From Symsagittifera roscoffensis (taxonomy: Eukaryota > Xenacoelomorpha > Acoela > Convolutidae): a DNA stretch of 64,000 nt. The stretch is taken from NCBI RefSeq assembly GCF_963678635.1, contig NC_087062.1, positions 75,324,349-75,388,348 on the forward strand. The letters are read 5' to 3'. The notes below the pieces were generated by a model. That model did no database searches and had not been told where the DNA came from. It worked only from the letters and a program-made list of their open reading frames with translations. Positions 14,701 to 29,700 of the stretch are shown here, piece by piece; the first letter of the stretch is position 1; the number at the start of each line of letters is the position of its first letter. The position numbers and the translations under genes were made by a program.

Positions 14701-17700
14701 TACCGGATCAAAAAGTTTTTGATTTTTTTAAATTACAAAAATCTCTGCTTTTCTCTGTTTCTCAAGATTATTAACAATTGAGGTGGCTCTTGAAAATTTT
14801 TAAATTAAATTCATGAAAATTGGTGTTTTGCTAATTCGAAAGTAATTTAAATCATCCAAACAATTGAACGAGTCAACTGCAACACTTAGAGTATAGTTTT
14901 TTTCCAGAAATTGGTTCAAACCGGTTCTCTTGCACAATATTGAAGATTCTTGCAAGAGAACCAAATTAACACAAAGGCGAAGCTTTCCATCGCAAACACT
15001 AGCAAGAACACGACAAAAAACAATTCTAAAAAGTACAAAAAGAAAACACAAAAATCAGCCTCTAATTAGCGGAAATTTGGCTAGGTCTAGGATTCGATCT
15101 GCGATCTACTGCAATCAAGGTATTTTAAGGCTCATGTCCTTATCACTCAGCCACGCACGCTTAACCACCGACAAACACTACTCACGAAAAAAGCAACTAC
15201 ATATGCTAATAAATTGCCAATGCAATTCAGCAAAGGTGGCAGCAAATACAAATAGAAACATTTTTGCCAGTAATAATTAGAAATAAAACAAAATGAAGGC
15301 ATTGACACTACATTTGCATGTTAAAAATTGCAAAGAATAAAGCCAAATACGTATAAAATATGCATTTCAAAGAATTGCGAGATACATTGATGTTTGAAAA
15401 TTCTGGAATCGAACTTTTTTTAATTGTTTTGTTATTGGATCAAAAAGTGTTCGGTTCTTTTTTTATTACACATTAACGGAATTTCTCTGCTTCCTAAGTG
15501 TTTTTCCAAAGGTAGTGTTTTTCCAAGTCAAAAGTAAGTAAACTCATCCAAACAATTAAACGAGTCAATTGCAACGCTTACGGTAAAATTTTTCCAGAAT
15601 TATTTTAAGACGGTTCTCTTGCAAGAATCTTGAAGATTCTTGGAAAAGTACCAAATTAAAACAACATGTAGAAAAACTAAACTATAGTTTTTACTAAAAC
15701 TTTCCACAAAAGCCAACTATATGGTCAGAAAGACATCTATGTGATTGTAATTTTTGTACTACTGGTTAACCGTTGAACCCAAAAGCTGCCCTAACTCTGA
15801 TCCAAATTTCGTGTCTCACAATTTATGTGTTACTTTTGATATCAGTTAAATGAATGTTACCGGATCAAAAAATGTTTGATTCTTTTTTATTGCACAACCC
15901 CTGCATTTCTCTGCTTCTGAAGAATATTTAATAAAAAAAGGCTCTCACATGATTCCAAATGAAACTCAAGAAAATTGGTGTTGTTCCAACTCAGAAGTAA
16001 GTTAACTCATCCAAACATTTAGAAAAAATGACGAAACTGGCACAAAGTTCAGTTTCATACAAAAAAGTTTTCATGATCTTTGGGCTTTTGAAATAAAGTC
16101 ATATGATAATTCTATTCTTTTGAAAGTAATGTTCTTCTTGTCGTTTGTTAAACATTTTGCATTTTTTTGTCTTTTTTGCACCTGAAAAACTTTTAAATAG
16201 CGTATTAAGATAGTTGGCAAATCATCCCGTTGCAACTCAGAAATGTTTAAAATATTGGTTTATCGTTTTAGAGTGAAACCTTAATTCAGATTGAATCAAT
16301 AAGAGTAAAAACTTTGATATGCAATGGAATTTTTTATTGTTTTTGTATTTACGAAGTTTTGTTTTAAGCAATAAATTTTGACAGCGATTTGAACTTTTCC
16401 AAAGTTTTAAGTTTGAAAAACAATCAACGGTTAAGTTTCTGTTTAGTGACGTACAAACTGCTTTCCGTTTAAATTCCTGTCAATGCTATTGCTAAAACTA
16501 TGCAACAAAAAGGCCACTTAATTGAGCACTTTCAATTGCTAATTAAGTTTGAAAAAATGAAATTGCATTATAATAACAGACTTGCAAGCTCGCGTAAGAA
16601 AACATTAATGAAAACTGTTTTATAAAAGAACTTTTTATAGCCTTTGCATTTATTAGCGCTGGGGAAGCGCTAAGATAGAATGCAGAAACTAATTTTCCAC
16701 AGCCTTAAGTGAACTTTTAAACACGAGGCGAGACAACGGACAAGATGCAGAAGCTTTAAATTGCACAAAAAATCGAAGTAGGTATTAGAATATATTTAAC
16801 CAAATTGCATATATCATGCATTTCAAAAAACTCGCAGATATATCGAGTTCGAAAATTGTTGAAATGATACTTTAATCTTTATACTGTTGCATGAAACAAA
16901 TAGCTTTTTTGGTTCAATTGACGAACTAGGAAAGCATCAATTGAGTTAACTTATTAGTAACCAAGCGTCAAAACCGGATGTTTATACAGTGCCAATGAAT
17001 CCTACTGATTCAAAGAGCCATCAAAGTAGCACTTCTATTTGCGACTTAAATTGGATAAAAAAAAGCTGCATCGTACTATCACACTACGCTAAGCTCGTGT
17101 AAATATATGCAATTTGAACCCATTGATATTTAATATTCCAAAAATGAACAAAGTTCAAAAAGTATGTTTAATTGCAAAACAACTAAAACCTCTTTAAGAC
17201 ATCGTAATGTTTAATCCATCAGCAGATTTAGGGGGTGGGGGGGGGGGGGGGGGGGGGTGGGGTGGTGCGAACGCCTTCCCCTCAGGGGATTCAACCCACA
17301 TGCCGACACAAAAGGTCCCCTTTGTAATATTTTCAGATATCCATTTTGGTCGACGTACCCTAAAATGTTTCTAAGGGCGCCTTAGGGCGCCAATATATAT
17401 ATAAATTTTGAGGGGGGAGCGCGCGCAGAAAAAACTCTATCTTTTGGTTCAAATTTTTCAAACATTGGCGAAAATTTGCCTGCGGCGCCACAGAAGGTTG
17501 GTCAAAATGCAAAATGGGGTCTTCATAGTGATTTAGGATAGCTCATGAAAATCAATTTGGCCGACCTAAAAAAAAATCGACAAAATTTTTTGAAAATCCG
17601 CCCTACCCCTCTCGAGAAAATCTTAGATCCGCCCACTGGTTTAATCTGTTATTTTTCAGCTAACCAGGTCAAAAACCTAAAAAGGCTTTCAAAATTAGTC

Positions 17701-20700
17701 TGTAGGAGTCAGATCACTAATTTTTGAATGCTGCTCACGTATTATATTCGGCTTTTTTTCTTTAAGGGGATGAAGCAGTGTGATTGAGTGGTGTGATCTG
17801 CCAGTCTGAATGAATTTGGTTCTCCTCTTGCGAGGGGTCATTTCCCAGAGAAGTTTCCAAACTTGGAGTAAATTCCGATGGATCGGCAGGGTGACATCAG
17901 CACAATAAAATGTAGTCCATGAAGACGTCGATCGAAGTGAGTTGCGGAACGTGCTTATGCCAAAGACAAAATCACATGTCTAAAATAGATAAGAATTAGA
18001 CAAAAAAACTTGAGGCGTTTCCTCAATTAGCCAGAAAATCTATGAAAGGCTATCAGGCCTGTCTAAGCACAGTCCGTTTTTTCTTATTTCCCCCACATTC
18101 TAGACTAAGTTATTTTGTTAAGCGAAGCTCTCTTTTTACGACTTAAAGCCGTTTTTTTTTGCTTCCAGAACTTCAGCGTGGGTTCCACAATTGCAGTCGA
18201 AATTGGTCTGGCTGTGGTAAACCTGAACCTAGAGGTTAAATGCCAACGCGTTCGCGCACACTATCATTGCCATGCAGGGGATCGAACTCACGATCTGGCA
18301 ATCTCAAAGTGAACTCCTTAATCACTGTGTTGGGTTTATTCGAAGCTGATTTTTGTTGCCAAAGCAATGGGATTAAAATTAGCTGTTTTACGATTGTAAT
18401 AGCGCTCCCTCTTAACGCGCTCTAGACAGCCAAGTTAAAAAAAGTTCTTAGCTTCAAAAAATAATAAATACTTTATTAAATTTGCAACATCTACAATTTA
18501 GTACGGGAGTAAGACCCAGTATAACAATTTTTTTGGAATCTAGAAGCCCCATTCAAAAATGTCATCCAAATTGAGTCAGGGGGATTTAAGAGGGAGGGGG
18601 AGGGGCAGACGCCTTCCTCCTTAGGGATTCGACCCCCTGCCCGACCCAAAGGGTCCTATATGTACTATTTTGAGACATCCATTTTTGGTGACGGTTTTTA
18701 AATTTTTTCAAAGGCATTTTCGGCGCCAACATATTAAGAAATTTGAGCGGTCAAACTTTCCCAAAAAGTGCCTAAAACCGCATGTTTTTTGACATGTTTT
18801 TTTTTTACAAAATTTTGCTTGCGGCGCAGAAAGTTGGACCAAAACAGGCTCTTTTTGATGCTTTGGAGAGCTCGGAAAATCAATTTTGTCGACCTAAAAA
18901 CAAAAAAGGTATGAACATCCTGGAGAAAATCTTAGATCCGCCCCTGAATTGATTCCTAACTTAATATAGTAAATTTTTACGGAAAATTGGTGACCAATTC
19001 CTTTTTTGAATGAACGATTTCAACAACAAAAACAGCTTTCATGAAAAAGCATAAGAATCCTTTAAAAAGGACTGAGTTTTCTCAAATCAAGACAATCGAA
19101 TATTTGCTAAATTAACATTCATTTTTTTTGTATTTTTCAGCGGCAAAAACTTTTTGAATGTTTCATTTCCAACTGTTTGTCAATTGGAACATGACAATTT
19201 TGTTTCTTGGGCTTTCACAAATTTATACATCTAGAGAATTATGCTCTTCAATAAAAAGAAAAATTCAATAAAAAGTTCCCCTTGTCCCAATAGAAACTAG
19301 AAAAGTTCCCAACAATTAGATACCTGTTCTTTCCGAAGTAGTCCACAGCGTGTATATAGTTGTAGGATGCGTCTGCGAAGTACACATATCGAGTGTAGTA
19401 GTCTAGGAGAGAGACACTAGTTCGAATGTATGGTCACTCACTATGGCCATACAATCAGTACCGTCCAGTTCACATCTGACACTCGGGTGAAGGAGGGGTC
19501 ATTGTCCGTGCAAGAACAGGAACCTACAAGGCAAGTGAACATAATTCAATACTTTATCAAGGAAGCTGTTCAAAAATACAAAAATACACCTTCAAAAAGA
19601 AAAACGCGGAAAAAACGGCTCCAAAAACGGTTAAAAGACAAAAAATATGCATTGTAAGGCATTCGATTTTGAAAATTAAAACGGATAGCCGGTTTGTGCA
19701 AGTAGCACAAATTGATTCGACAATAATTTTGAGAAAAATACTTCCAAAATTAGTGTAGTTTTTTGTGCGTGGTGTGATAAAAGATCAGAAGAAAGCCTAG
19801 AACTTAAGCATATGTGACAGTCACAAAAAAAACAAGCAAATTGGACTACAGTTTTTGTCTAAAAAATTGACATGAGCGAAAACAAAATCATAGAAAATTC
19901 AAAAAAAATCTGAAATTTTTTTAATTCATTTTTTGTAGTAACTGATTTTGGCTGGAAAACAGAATAAGCCAGCTCGCTCACTTCATTCGCTCGAAATTAG
20001 ACCAAAAATCAAAAATTCAAACAGATTTTTCTCAACACCGAGAAAAAATTTTGAAAATATTTTAATGTCGCTCGAATCTCGACTGATAATTTTTTAAATA
20101 TTACATATCATTTAGCCCATTGGAACCTGATCTAAACTACATTTTATGATTGGATAAATTAGATATTTTACCACTGTAAAGTATTTAATATTAACCAATC
20201 ATGATCCATCTAACTAACAACCCACTTATTTGTAAGTGCTGAAACTACATTTTATGATTGGATAAATTAGATATTTTACCACTGTATAGTATTTAATATT
20301 AACCAATCATGATCCATCTAACTAACAACCCACTTATTTGTAAGTGCTGAAATTACTTGTAATTTCAGCACCAGAGAGATTTGAATTTAACTTTGAAATT
20401 AGTTGTCTCTCCAAGAGAACTTCAGCAGCCGCAACAAACCAGTATACCCTAGATCGATTGAGCCTAGCAGAGACTAGTTAAACACCCTGAGACTAGAAAG
20501 TATAAGAGTAAGATTAGGATCGGTATTAGACTAAGAAGTTGCACGAATCTATCCGGCCGAAAATAAGATAGCGTGACGAGCAGACGGTGTATCCTATCCG
20601 AAATTACTCTATGAGTTAACCACATCGGTCCTAAATCATCTGGTGCGACCATAAGTCTCAAATAAGACCTTAATAGCTTAGAATTAACCAAAAATAGATT

Positions 20701-23700
20701 AGAATTTAGACAAAAACATTTTCAAAATGTTATACGATAATAATTTAATCGAAATGTCTCTACGACTCAATAGATCAGAGCCGATATTACGAACGATAAT
20801 AGAACTACCCGGAATTGGAAGAAGACCTCGAACAGGAGACAACATACGACAAAGTAGAAACTTACCAAATAGTTTTATGATCGTACGGCAAAAGCCAACA
20901 CAAACTATCCAACCCTTCCAAAAGACCCAAGACTAATAGAAATTTTTAAATAAAACTAACCATTCAAATTAGGATAAACAGTGAAGAACTTCGGTTATTC
21001 ATCCTTCACTTGAACCCTCCTCTTACCAGACCCAGGATAGATCTGCAGGTCTTTTTTTGCACGTCTCTGCAGATTAATGCACGTCTTTTTTTGTGCAAAT
21101 TCTTTGCACTGTTTCGAGGTTAAGCATTGGAACCTGATCTAAACTACATTTTATGATTGGATAAATTAGATATTTTACCACTGTAAAGTATTTAATATTA
21201 ACCAATCATGATCCATCTAACTAACAACCCACTTATTTGTAAGTGCTGAAATTACTTGTAATTTCAGCACCAGAGAGATTTGAATTTAACTTTGAAATTA
21301 GTTGTCTCTCCAAACTAGTTGTCTCTCCAAGCTCACTAATATCATTAAAAAACTAAATCTTTTTCTTAAATAAATTTAAACCAAATTGAACTTAAATTCA
21401 CCTAATTTTAAAATTAGATCATCAAGGCTTATCCTTGGATCTCAATAAATTTTCTATTTCATTAAATTTAAAACCTGATCATCAAGGCCTATCCTTGGGT
21501 CAAAAAGAACAATTTTGTTCTCCCCCACCCACTTAACAAGTGTCTAACGACCTCAAACGTCGATTCACTATCCAACCCTTCCAAAAGACCCAAGACTAAT
21601 AGAAATTTTTAAATAAAACTAACCATTCAAATTAGGATAAACAGTGAAGAACTTCGGTTCTTCATCCTTCACTTGAACCCTCCTCTTACCAGACCCAGGA
21701 TAGATCTGCACGTCTTTTTTTGCACGTCTCTGCAGATTAATGCACGTCTTTTTTTGTGCAAATTCTTTGCACTGTTTCGAGGTTAAGCATTGGAACCTGA
21801 TCTAAACTACATTTTATGATTGGATAAATTAGATATTTTACCACTGTAAAGTATTTAATATTAACCAATCATGATCCATCTAACTAACAACCCACTTATT
21901 TGTAAGTGCTGAAATTACTTGTAATTTCAGCACCAGAGAGATTTGAATTTAACTTTGAAATTAGTTGTCTCTCCAAGAGAACTTCAGCAGCCGCAACAAA
22001 CCAGTATACCCTAGATCGATTGAGCCTAGCAGAGACTAGTTAAACAGCCTGAGACTAGAAAGTATAAGAGTAAGATTAGGATCGGTATTAGACTAAGAAG
22101 TTGCACGAATCTATCCGGCCGAAAATAAGATAGCGTGACGAGCAGACGGTGTATCCTATCCGAAATTACTCTATGAGTTAACCACATCGGTCCTAAATCA
22201 TCTGGTGCGACCATAAGTCTCGAATAAGACCTTAATAGCTTAGAATTAACCAAAAATAGATTAGAATTTAGACAAAAACATTTTCAAAATGTTATACGAT
22301 AATAATTTAATCGAAATGTCTCTACGACTCAATAGATCAGAGCCGATATTACGAACGATAATAAAACTACCCGGAATTGGAAGAAGACCTCGAACAGGAG
22401 ACGACATACGACAAAGTAGAAACTTACCAAATAGTTTTATGATCGTACGGCAAAAGCCAACACAAACTTTTATATTTAGAATCTTATTAGCAATGAATTT
22501 AGATTTTCATCTGCAACAATAAATATTTGAAGTCAATCTTCATGATCATTTCAGGCGCTAAACAAAATTATTAATATACAATAACTATTGATAAAAAGAT
22601 CTCAGATCGTTTTCTTAATTTCTGCAGTCTTATATAAAACATGTTTGAAAAATATTTATTGAAATCGAAAATAAAAATTAGTAGCATGACAATAAATTGT
22701 TAAAAATCATAAAATCATCTGTTGTCCCAGCTTCATCACCTAAACATAACAGCAATCATAAGCTCACTAATATCATTAAAAAACTAAATCTTTTTCTTAA
22801 ATAAATTTAAACCAAATTGAACTTAAATTCACCTAATTTTAAAATTAGATCATCAAGGCTTATCCTTGGATCTCAATAAATTTTCTATTTCATTAAATTT
22901 AAAACCTGATCATCAAGGCCTATCCTTGGATCAAAAAGAACAATTTTGTTCTCCCCCACCCACTTAACAAGTGTCTAACGACCTCAAACGTCGATTCACT
23001 ATCCAACCCTTCCAAAAGACCCAAGACTAATAGAAATTTTTAAATAAAACTAACCATTCAAATTAGGATAAACAGTGAAGAACTTGGATTATTCATCCTT
23101 CACTTGAACCCTCCTCTTACCAGACCCAGGATAGATCTGCACGTCTTTTTTTGCACGTCTCTGCAGATTAATGCACGTCTTTTTTTGTGCAAATTCTTTG
23201 CACTGTTTCGAGGTTAAGCATTGGAACCTGATCTAAACTACATTTTATGATTGGATAAATTAGATATTTTACCACTGTATAGTATTTAATATTAACCAAT
23301 CATGATCCATCTAACTAACAACCCACTTATTTGTAAGTGCTGAAATTACTTGTAATTTCAGCACCAGAGAGATTTGAATTTAACTTTGAAATTAGTTGTC
23401 TCTCCAAGAGAACTTCAGCAGCCGCAACAAACCAGTATACCCTAGATCGATTGAGCCTAGCAGAGACTAGTTAAACACCCTGAGACTAGAAAGTATAAGA
23501 GTAAGATTAGGATCGGTATTAGACTAAGAAGTTGCACGAATCTATCCGGCCGAAAATAAGATAGCGTGACGAGCAGACGGTGTATCCTATCCGAAATTAC
23601 TCTATGAGTTAACCACATCGGTCCTAAATCATCTGGTGCGACCATAAGTCTCAAATAAGACCTTAATAGCTTAGAATTAACCAAAAATAGATTAGAATTT

Positions 23701-26700
23701 AGACAAAAACATTTTCAAAATGTTATACGATAATAATTTAATCGAAATGTCTCTACGACTCAATAGATCAGAGCCGATATTACGAACGATAATAGAACTA
23801 CCCGGAATTGGAAGAAGACCTCGAACAGGAGACAACATACGACAAAGTAGAAACTTACCAAATAGTTTTATGATCGTACGGCAAAAGCCAACACAAACTT
23901 TTATATTTAGAATCTTATTAGCAATGAATTTAGATTTTCATCTGCAACAATAAATATTTGAAGTCAATCTTCATGATCATTTCAGGCGCTAAACAAAATT
24001 TTTAATATACAATAACTATTGATAAAAAGATCTCAGATCGTTTTCTTAATTTCTGCAGTCTTATATAAAACATGTTTGAAAAATATTTATTGAAATCGAA
24101 AATAAAAATTAGTAGCATGACAATAAATTGTTAAAAATCATAAAATCATCTGTTGTCCCAGCTTCATCACCTAAACATAACAGCAATCATAAGCTCACTA
24201 ATATCATTAAAAAACTAAATCTTTTTCTTAAATAAATTTAAACCAAATTGAACTTAAATTCACCTAATTTTAAAATTAGATCATCAAGGCTTATCCTTGG
24301 ATCTCAATAAATTTTCTATTTCATTAAATTTAAAACCTGATCATCAAGGCCTATCCTTGGATCAAAAAGAACAATTTTGTTCTCCCCCACCCACTTAACA
24401 AGTGTCTAACGACCTCAAACGTCGATTCACTATCCAACCCTTCCAAAAGACCCAAGACTAATAGAAATTTTTAAATAAAACTAACCATTCAAATTAGGAT
24501 AAACAGTGAAGAACTTCGGTTATTCATCCTTCACTTGAACCCTCCTCTTACCAGAACCAGGATAGATCTTAGACTTAGTAAGTTTAAAATAGTACCTAAC
24601 GAACTACTTGCGTTCTAATTATACCTGAACCTTGTGGATCGATTTACTATTCTCCAACCCTTGAACACAATCACTACCCCTAAGTAAGATTAAGTAAGTT
24701 AACACCTTAGCTTAGACTAGCCACGAGAAAGTAAAAAATCATTCCTCGGAATCGATATACTTTTCTCTCCAACCCTAAATAAAAAGACCCAGGTTAAGCT
24801 AAACAAAAAATCGTAAGGACTAACAGTCTAAGAAAATAGAAATACCTAACAACTTTTTGCATCCCTCATCCTAAACCTTATGTCATTCAAAAATCTAGGA
24901 AATAAACAAACAATCGTTTTACACAACTGTGAGATAGACAACAAAAAATACGATCTTGTCATCACACCTCATACACAAACAGTTGGATACATTAGAACAA
25001 AACGACAAACAATGAAAAGAAAAATTATAAACAAACAAAGAAAAATCACACAAAAAAGATTTTCAAAAATAGAAACGCATTTTCGAAATCAGAAGCCAGC
25101 AATTTAGATGAACTCTACAAATTAAAAGAATCAATTGATAAAAATTGTCCCATTCACAATCAATTATATTTTTCCGATTCAGAAACAACTTCAAATTCAT
25201 CAAAAAGAGGAAAAAGAAGAATAAAAAAGAAATACAAACACAAACCAGTACACTTGTATAATTGGAATCAACCAATTAGACACATCGATAGTTATATATT
25301 AACAGTCATCAAACGAAAAAATGAGCCACACTCAAAGTGACGATAGTCCAGATGACGAAGAGGTTTACCCCTTCCTCATAGATGCACCCGATAATAGAGG
25401 GCAACATCATTTTTGCAAGAATTTACTCGTAAATTTGTTTGAACCCGGAATCAGTCCATGCTAAGCAGAATTCCCAGATGTAAAAATCAAAAGACAGATT
25501 ATTGAACATTATTTGAAAGATATATGTAACTTAACACAACAATATGGAATCTACACCATAGAATTCAGCACACCAAATACGAATCATCGTAAATACGTAA
25601 TTCAAACAGATGATCTTGAATTAGAATTTTCAAAAGTATTCTTAGAATATATTAAAAGCATACAATATCATAATTCACAAAGAGCAAACTCTATATTCGC
25701 TAACGAAGTTTTTGCAATAATATATACCTATAGTTCTATATTAGAAAAAACAGAATTTCAAAGTATCTCACCAACTGAAACATCCAAACATACAAAAGTA
25801 CCCCCACGACATGAAATCACATTATTTTCAACTTTTCTACATATAATCAAAGAAAATTTCACTAAAGACGATGTTTCACAACACACAAAACATGACTTAT
25901 AAAAAATTTTGGCATGGTTTATAATAGATTATTTCACACATAATTTAGACTTAATTTCACAAGCAAGAAAAAATTTTAGACCTCAAAATCCAAATGATGA
26001 TACTGCCATTACAGAACAATCAGACTACGTTTGGGACCCTGAATGGTCTCATCCTACATTTATAAATATCCCACAATCTATCTCAAGTCAAGCAATAAGT
26101 ACAATATCTTACCACAGAGATTATGTAAAAGTAGTACCACTAACCATTGATGCAACACCATTAAACTACAATACCTTTTTACCTGATACACGAAATAACA
26201 GTTTAAATTCGACCGTCATACACAATGAAAACCTTAATGGAACTAGAAATCTTACACAACAAGATATTCAAACACCATCACACTTCATAAATGAAGAAAT
26301 TGTCCAAACAACAACAACTACACAACAAAGTATTTCACCAATACATCCAAATTTAACAAAACCAAGAAATACAAATACTTCACTGGCACAAGTAACCTTA
26401 CAATCAACCGTTAAACCTTCGGTTGCTCCAAAATATTCACATATGGATTATCAAACATATAGACCCATGACAGTACCATCAAAACCACGAAAAACGTTCA
26501 CAAGAAACACTTTTGCAGAACACAATTATAATTATGCACATTCGTCAAAAACAAACTACCCCCCACAAAAAAATAATAATCATGTATGTTCTCACTATTG
26601 GGATAACCCAATGAGAACAACCAACTTAGTAAATTTTCGAACTAATTCACATCCTCCACAGGATCATAGTAAAAATTACCCTTTCTTTCAACAAAATAAA

Positions 26701-29700
26701 AATATAAAGCAAGCACCTCATCATACGGATTATTTATCATCTGATGAAGATTATTTACAACCAGACATTTTTGCACCATATACCCAAGAATATCGCACAC
26801 AAGGATCGCGACGACCTCAGACATATAATAGAATTTTCTCTCCAAACCCAACAGATACACGAAATCAACAACCAATACATATGCCAAATCCAACTAATAC
26901 ACAATCTTTTCAACCAATTCAACCACAAAACCCAATGACTATGCACTCGTATCAACCAACTCAAATGCAAAATGAAATACCACTTCCATATTATCTTCAG
27001 CAACACGAAATAACAAAAAATCAACTTTCAAATTTTTCGCAAATGCCGAATGCCGCAGAATCACTACAAATGACAAAGAATCCATACCTCATGGGTGGAT
27101 CATCAATAACATCAAATAAACCACTGATGATATTTACAGGAACAGATCCTGAATATTCTGTAGAAGATTATTTAAATGCAGTAACAGCAAATTTAATTTT
27201 AAATATAGGACCTGAACCAATTAATACGCCACTACATCAAAATTGGATACAAATTAGACGCACAGCATTGATACAAACAACCTCAGATGGCGCAGCTCAA
27301 AAATGGTTTTTCAGTATTACCTATAGAAATAAAATCAGACTGGAAAAGATTTACACAAGAATTTTCAAAAATGTTTGACTCCGAAAGAAATAAACAACAC
27401 CAAAGAGTTTTATGTAATGAAATTCGCAGATTACCAAATGAAGCAATCAAACAATTAGCAGTAAGGATCGAAACACTAGTCCAAAAAGCATATTCACTCA
27501 ACACTCATGATTATGAAAGCACAAAAATGACACAGATTTTAATGATGACTCTAACACCTCAATTACGAAAAATAGCAATCAAAAAGAGAGCATCACATCC
27601 TTCCTCAATTCGAGAACCAGATTTAGGTTTTAGAAAACTAGTTGATAAATTAGAACAAGCAGAAATCACAATGAAACTTGAAGAAACAGAAAATCTAAAA
27701 CTACAATATGTTAATCGAATTGAAACAAACACTACACATATAAATAACATACAGGAATCAGATACAGACCTAGTTGAAAAAATCACTGAAATACTAAATA
27801 TTTATGAAAACCACCCAAATTTTAAAGGCAAACCATCTTTAAAAAAATGGTGTAATTATTGCCGACGATACGGACTAGTATTTCCGAATGTAGACAAAAA
27901 CAACAAGATAACCAAAACAAACCTCAAAAGCATAAAGAACCAAATGAATCGCTCTATCAATATATGAAAAAAGATCAATATCTACCAAACAAAAATATAT
28001 ATAGTAACAACAGTTCAGGAAAACCACTTCCGAACAACACCAATTACACAAGGAATCAATCACCATATAACTCAAGTTATAGAGGAAGATCACCAGAACG
28101 AAGAAATACACAGAATTCTTCACAAAATAATTATAATCGATCAAATAGTCGAAATAACTATTCGAGGTCAAATTCCAATGCAACACAATTTAATTCTAGA
28201 TCCAGTTCCCAATCAAACCCAAGAAATAAACACTATTCCAATAATGAATCACGAAACTCATCATACAACAGAAACAGAAACTATTCACATAATCGAAATA
28301 GAAGTTATTCGAACAATCGAAATCAGAATTACCCGAACAATCGATCAAGAAATAACTCATATAATAGATCAAACTATCACAGATCAAATGACAATTATCA
28401 AAACAGATCACGGAATAATTCACAAAATCGAAATTCAAGTTATAATAATCAATATAGAAATTATTCCCAGTCACCACATAGGAATAATAACCATTATAAT
28501 AATTCTAAACATCGATACAGAAGTAGTACACCAAAACATCAAAGACATATTAATCAAGTACATTCAAATGAAGAAACAACATCAGACCCCCCAGGTATTG
28601 ATGACACAGGAAGTAACGAACTACAACTAAATCAAATAAACTGTGGATCATCAGATACAGAAAGTGATACAGAAAATGCCATCTCCGTAAATATGATAAC
28701 AGTCGAAAACGACTACGAACCTATCATATATGAACAACCTTTTACATCACATATATATGAAAATCAATTGGAACTCCTTCACAATTATTATATTGAACCC
28801 ATCAATAATACACAAACTGCACAAGAAATAAACGAAATTAACACGGTAAATAAACCCGATGAAAAAGACAAAACAAAATGTTTAAACACAAATCATATTT
28901 ATCAAAATATACAAAAAGAACAACCCAGAGAAAAAATTTGAACAATACCATTTCTCTTAGAAAGTCCAAGAAACAAAGAATTTCAACCACCAGATCTTGA
29001 AATTGATTTTTTAATTGATTCAGGAGCAGAATCAAACATAATTAATATTCCCACATGGAACGAAATCAAAATATTACATCCACAATTAACGCCTCTTGCA
29101 ACCTCTAGTAAACTAGCAACAGCACAAGGATCAACATTAGTAAATTATGGAAAAATCCAATTATTCCTTCTCCCCACAAGAACAATGGAACAAAATAAAA
29201 TTCTAAACAAACCATTTAAACAAATATTTCATATTACTGATATTAAACACAATATCATTGGCATACCATTTATATCAAAATATATACCAACAATCAACAT
29301 CTTGAATAGTAAAATACTGATCAAAGATAAGTACACAAAAACAAAAAATACAGCTCTAACATTTTTTCAAAGATTAAATAAACAACCACCATTCTTCTCA
29401 AAATTTTATCCAATTTATAACCAACAACGGAAACACCTGAAACCACTATCAGGAACTATATATATAACTTTTCAATAAAACAAGTTCACCAGTATGATAA
29501 AAGTCAAAATAAACAACAACTTTTTATGTCAGACTTTGAATTTAAACCTATTCACAAATTTTTCAAAATCACGATTTCATCTATAAAATATTTGAAAAAC
29601 ACGAATTCCGACATCATTTCGCTACACGTGTATAACAATACACCGTATCAAGTAACATTACCCTTAGGACTTTTAGGATATTGCGAAACAAACGCTACAA

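Noticed and set aside
19400-19430. A 25-base GT-AG micro-intron to rescue the 19.3-kb LRP exon
   Set aside because: GTGAGT...CTAG can be found, but it is far too short for a spliceosomal intron and does not restore the frame of the following blade.
20464-23684. Repeated 75-codon minus-strand frame (MVNSKLLRSY...) in three array units
   Set aside because: It lies inside the LTR on the opposite strand and is conserved only because the LTRs are recent copies. No domain or coding signature separate from the repeat is seen.
20121-24570. Nested independent solo LTR insertions as the explanation for the 5' array
   Set aside because: Internal units share identical junction blocks and have no target duplications of their own, so separate insertions are unlikely.
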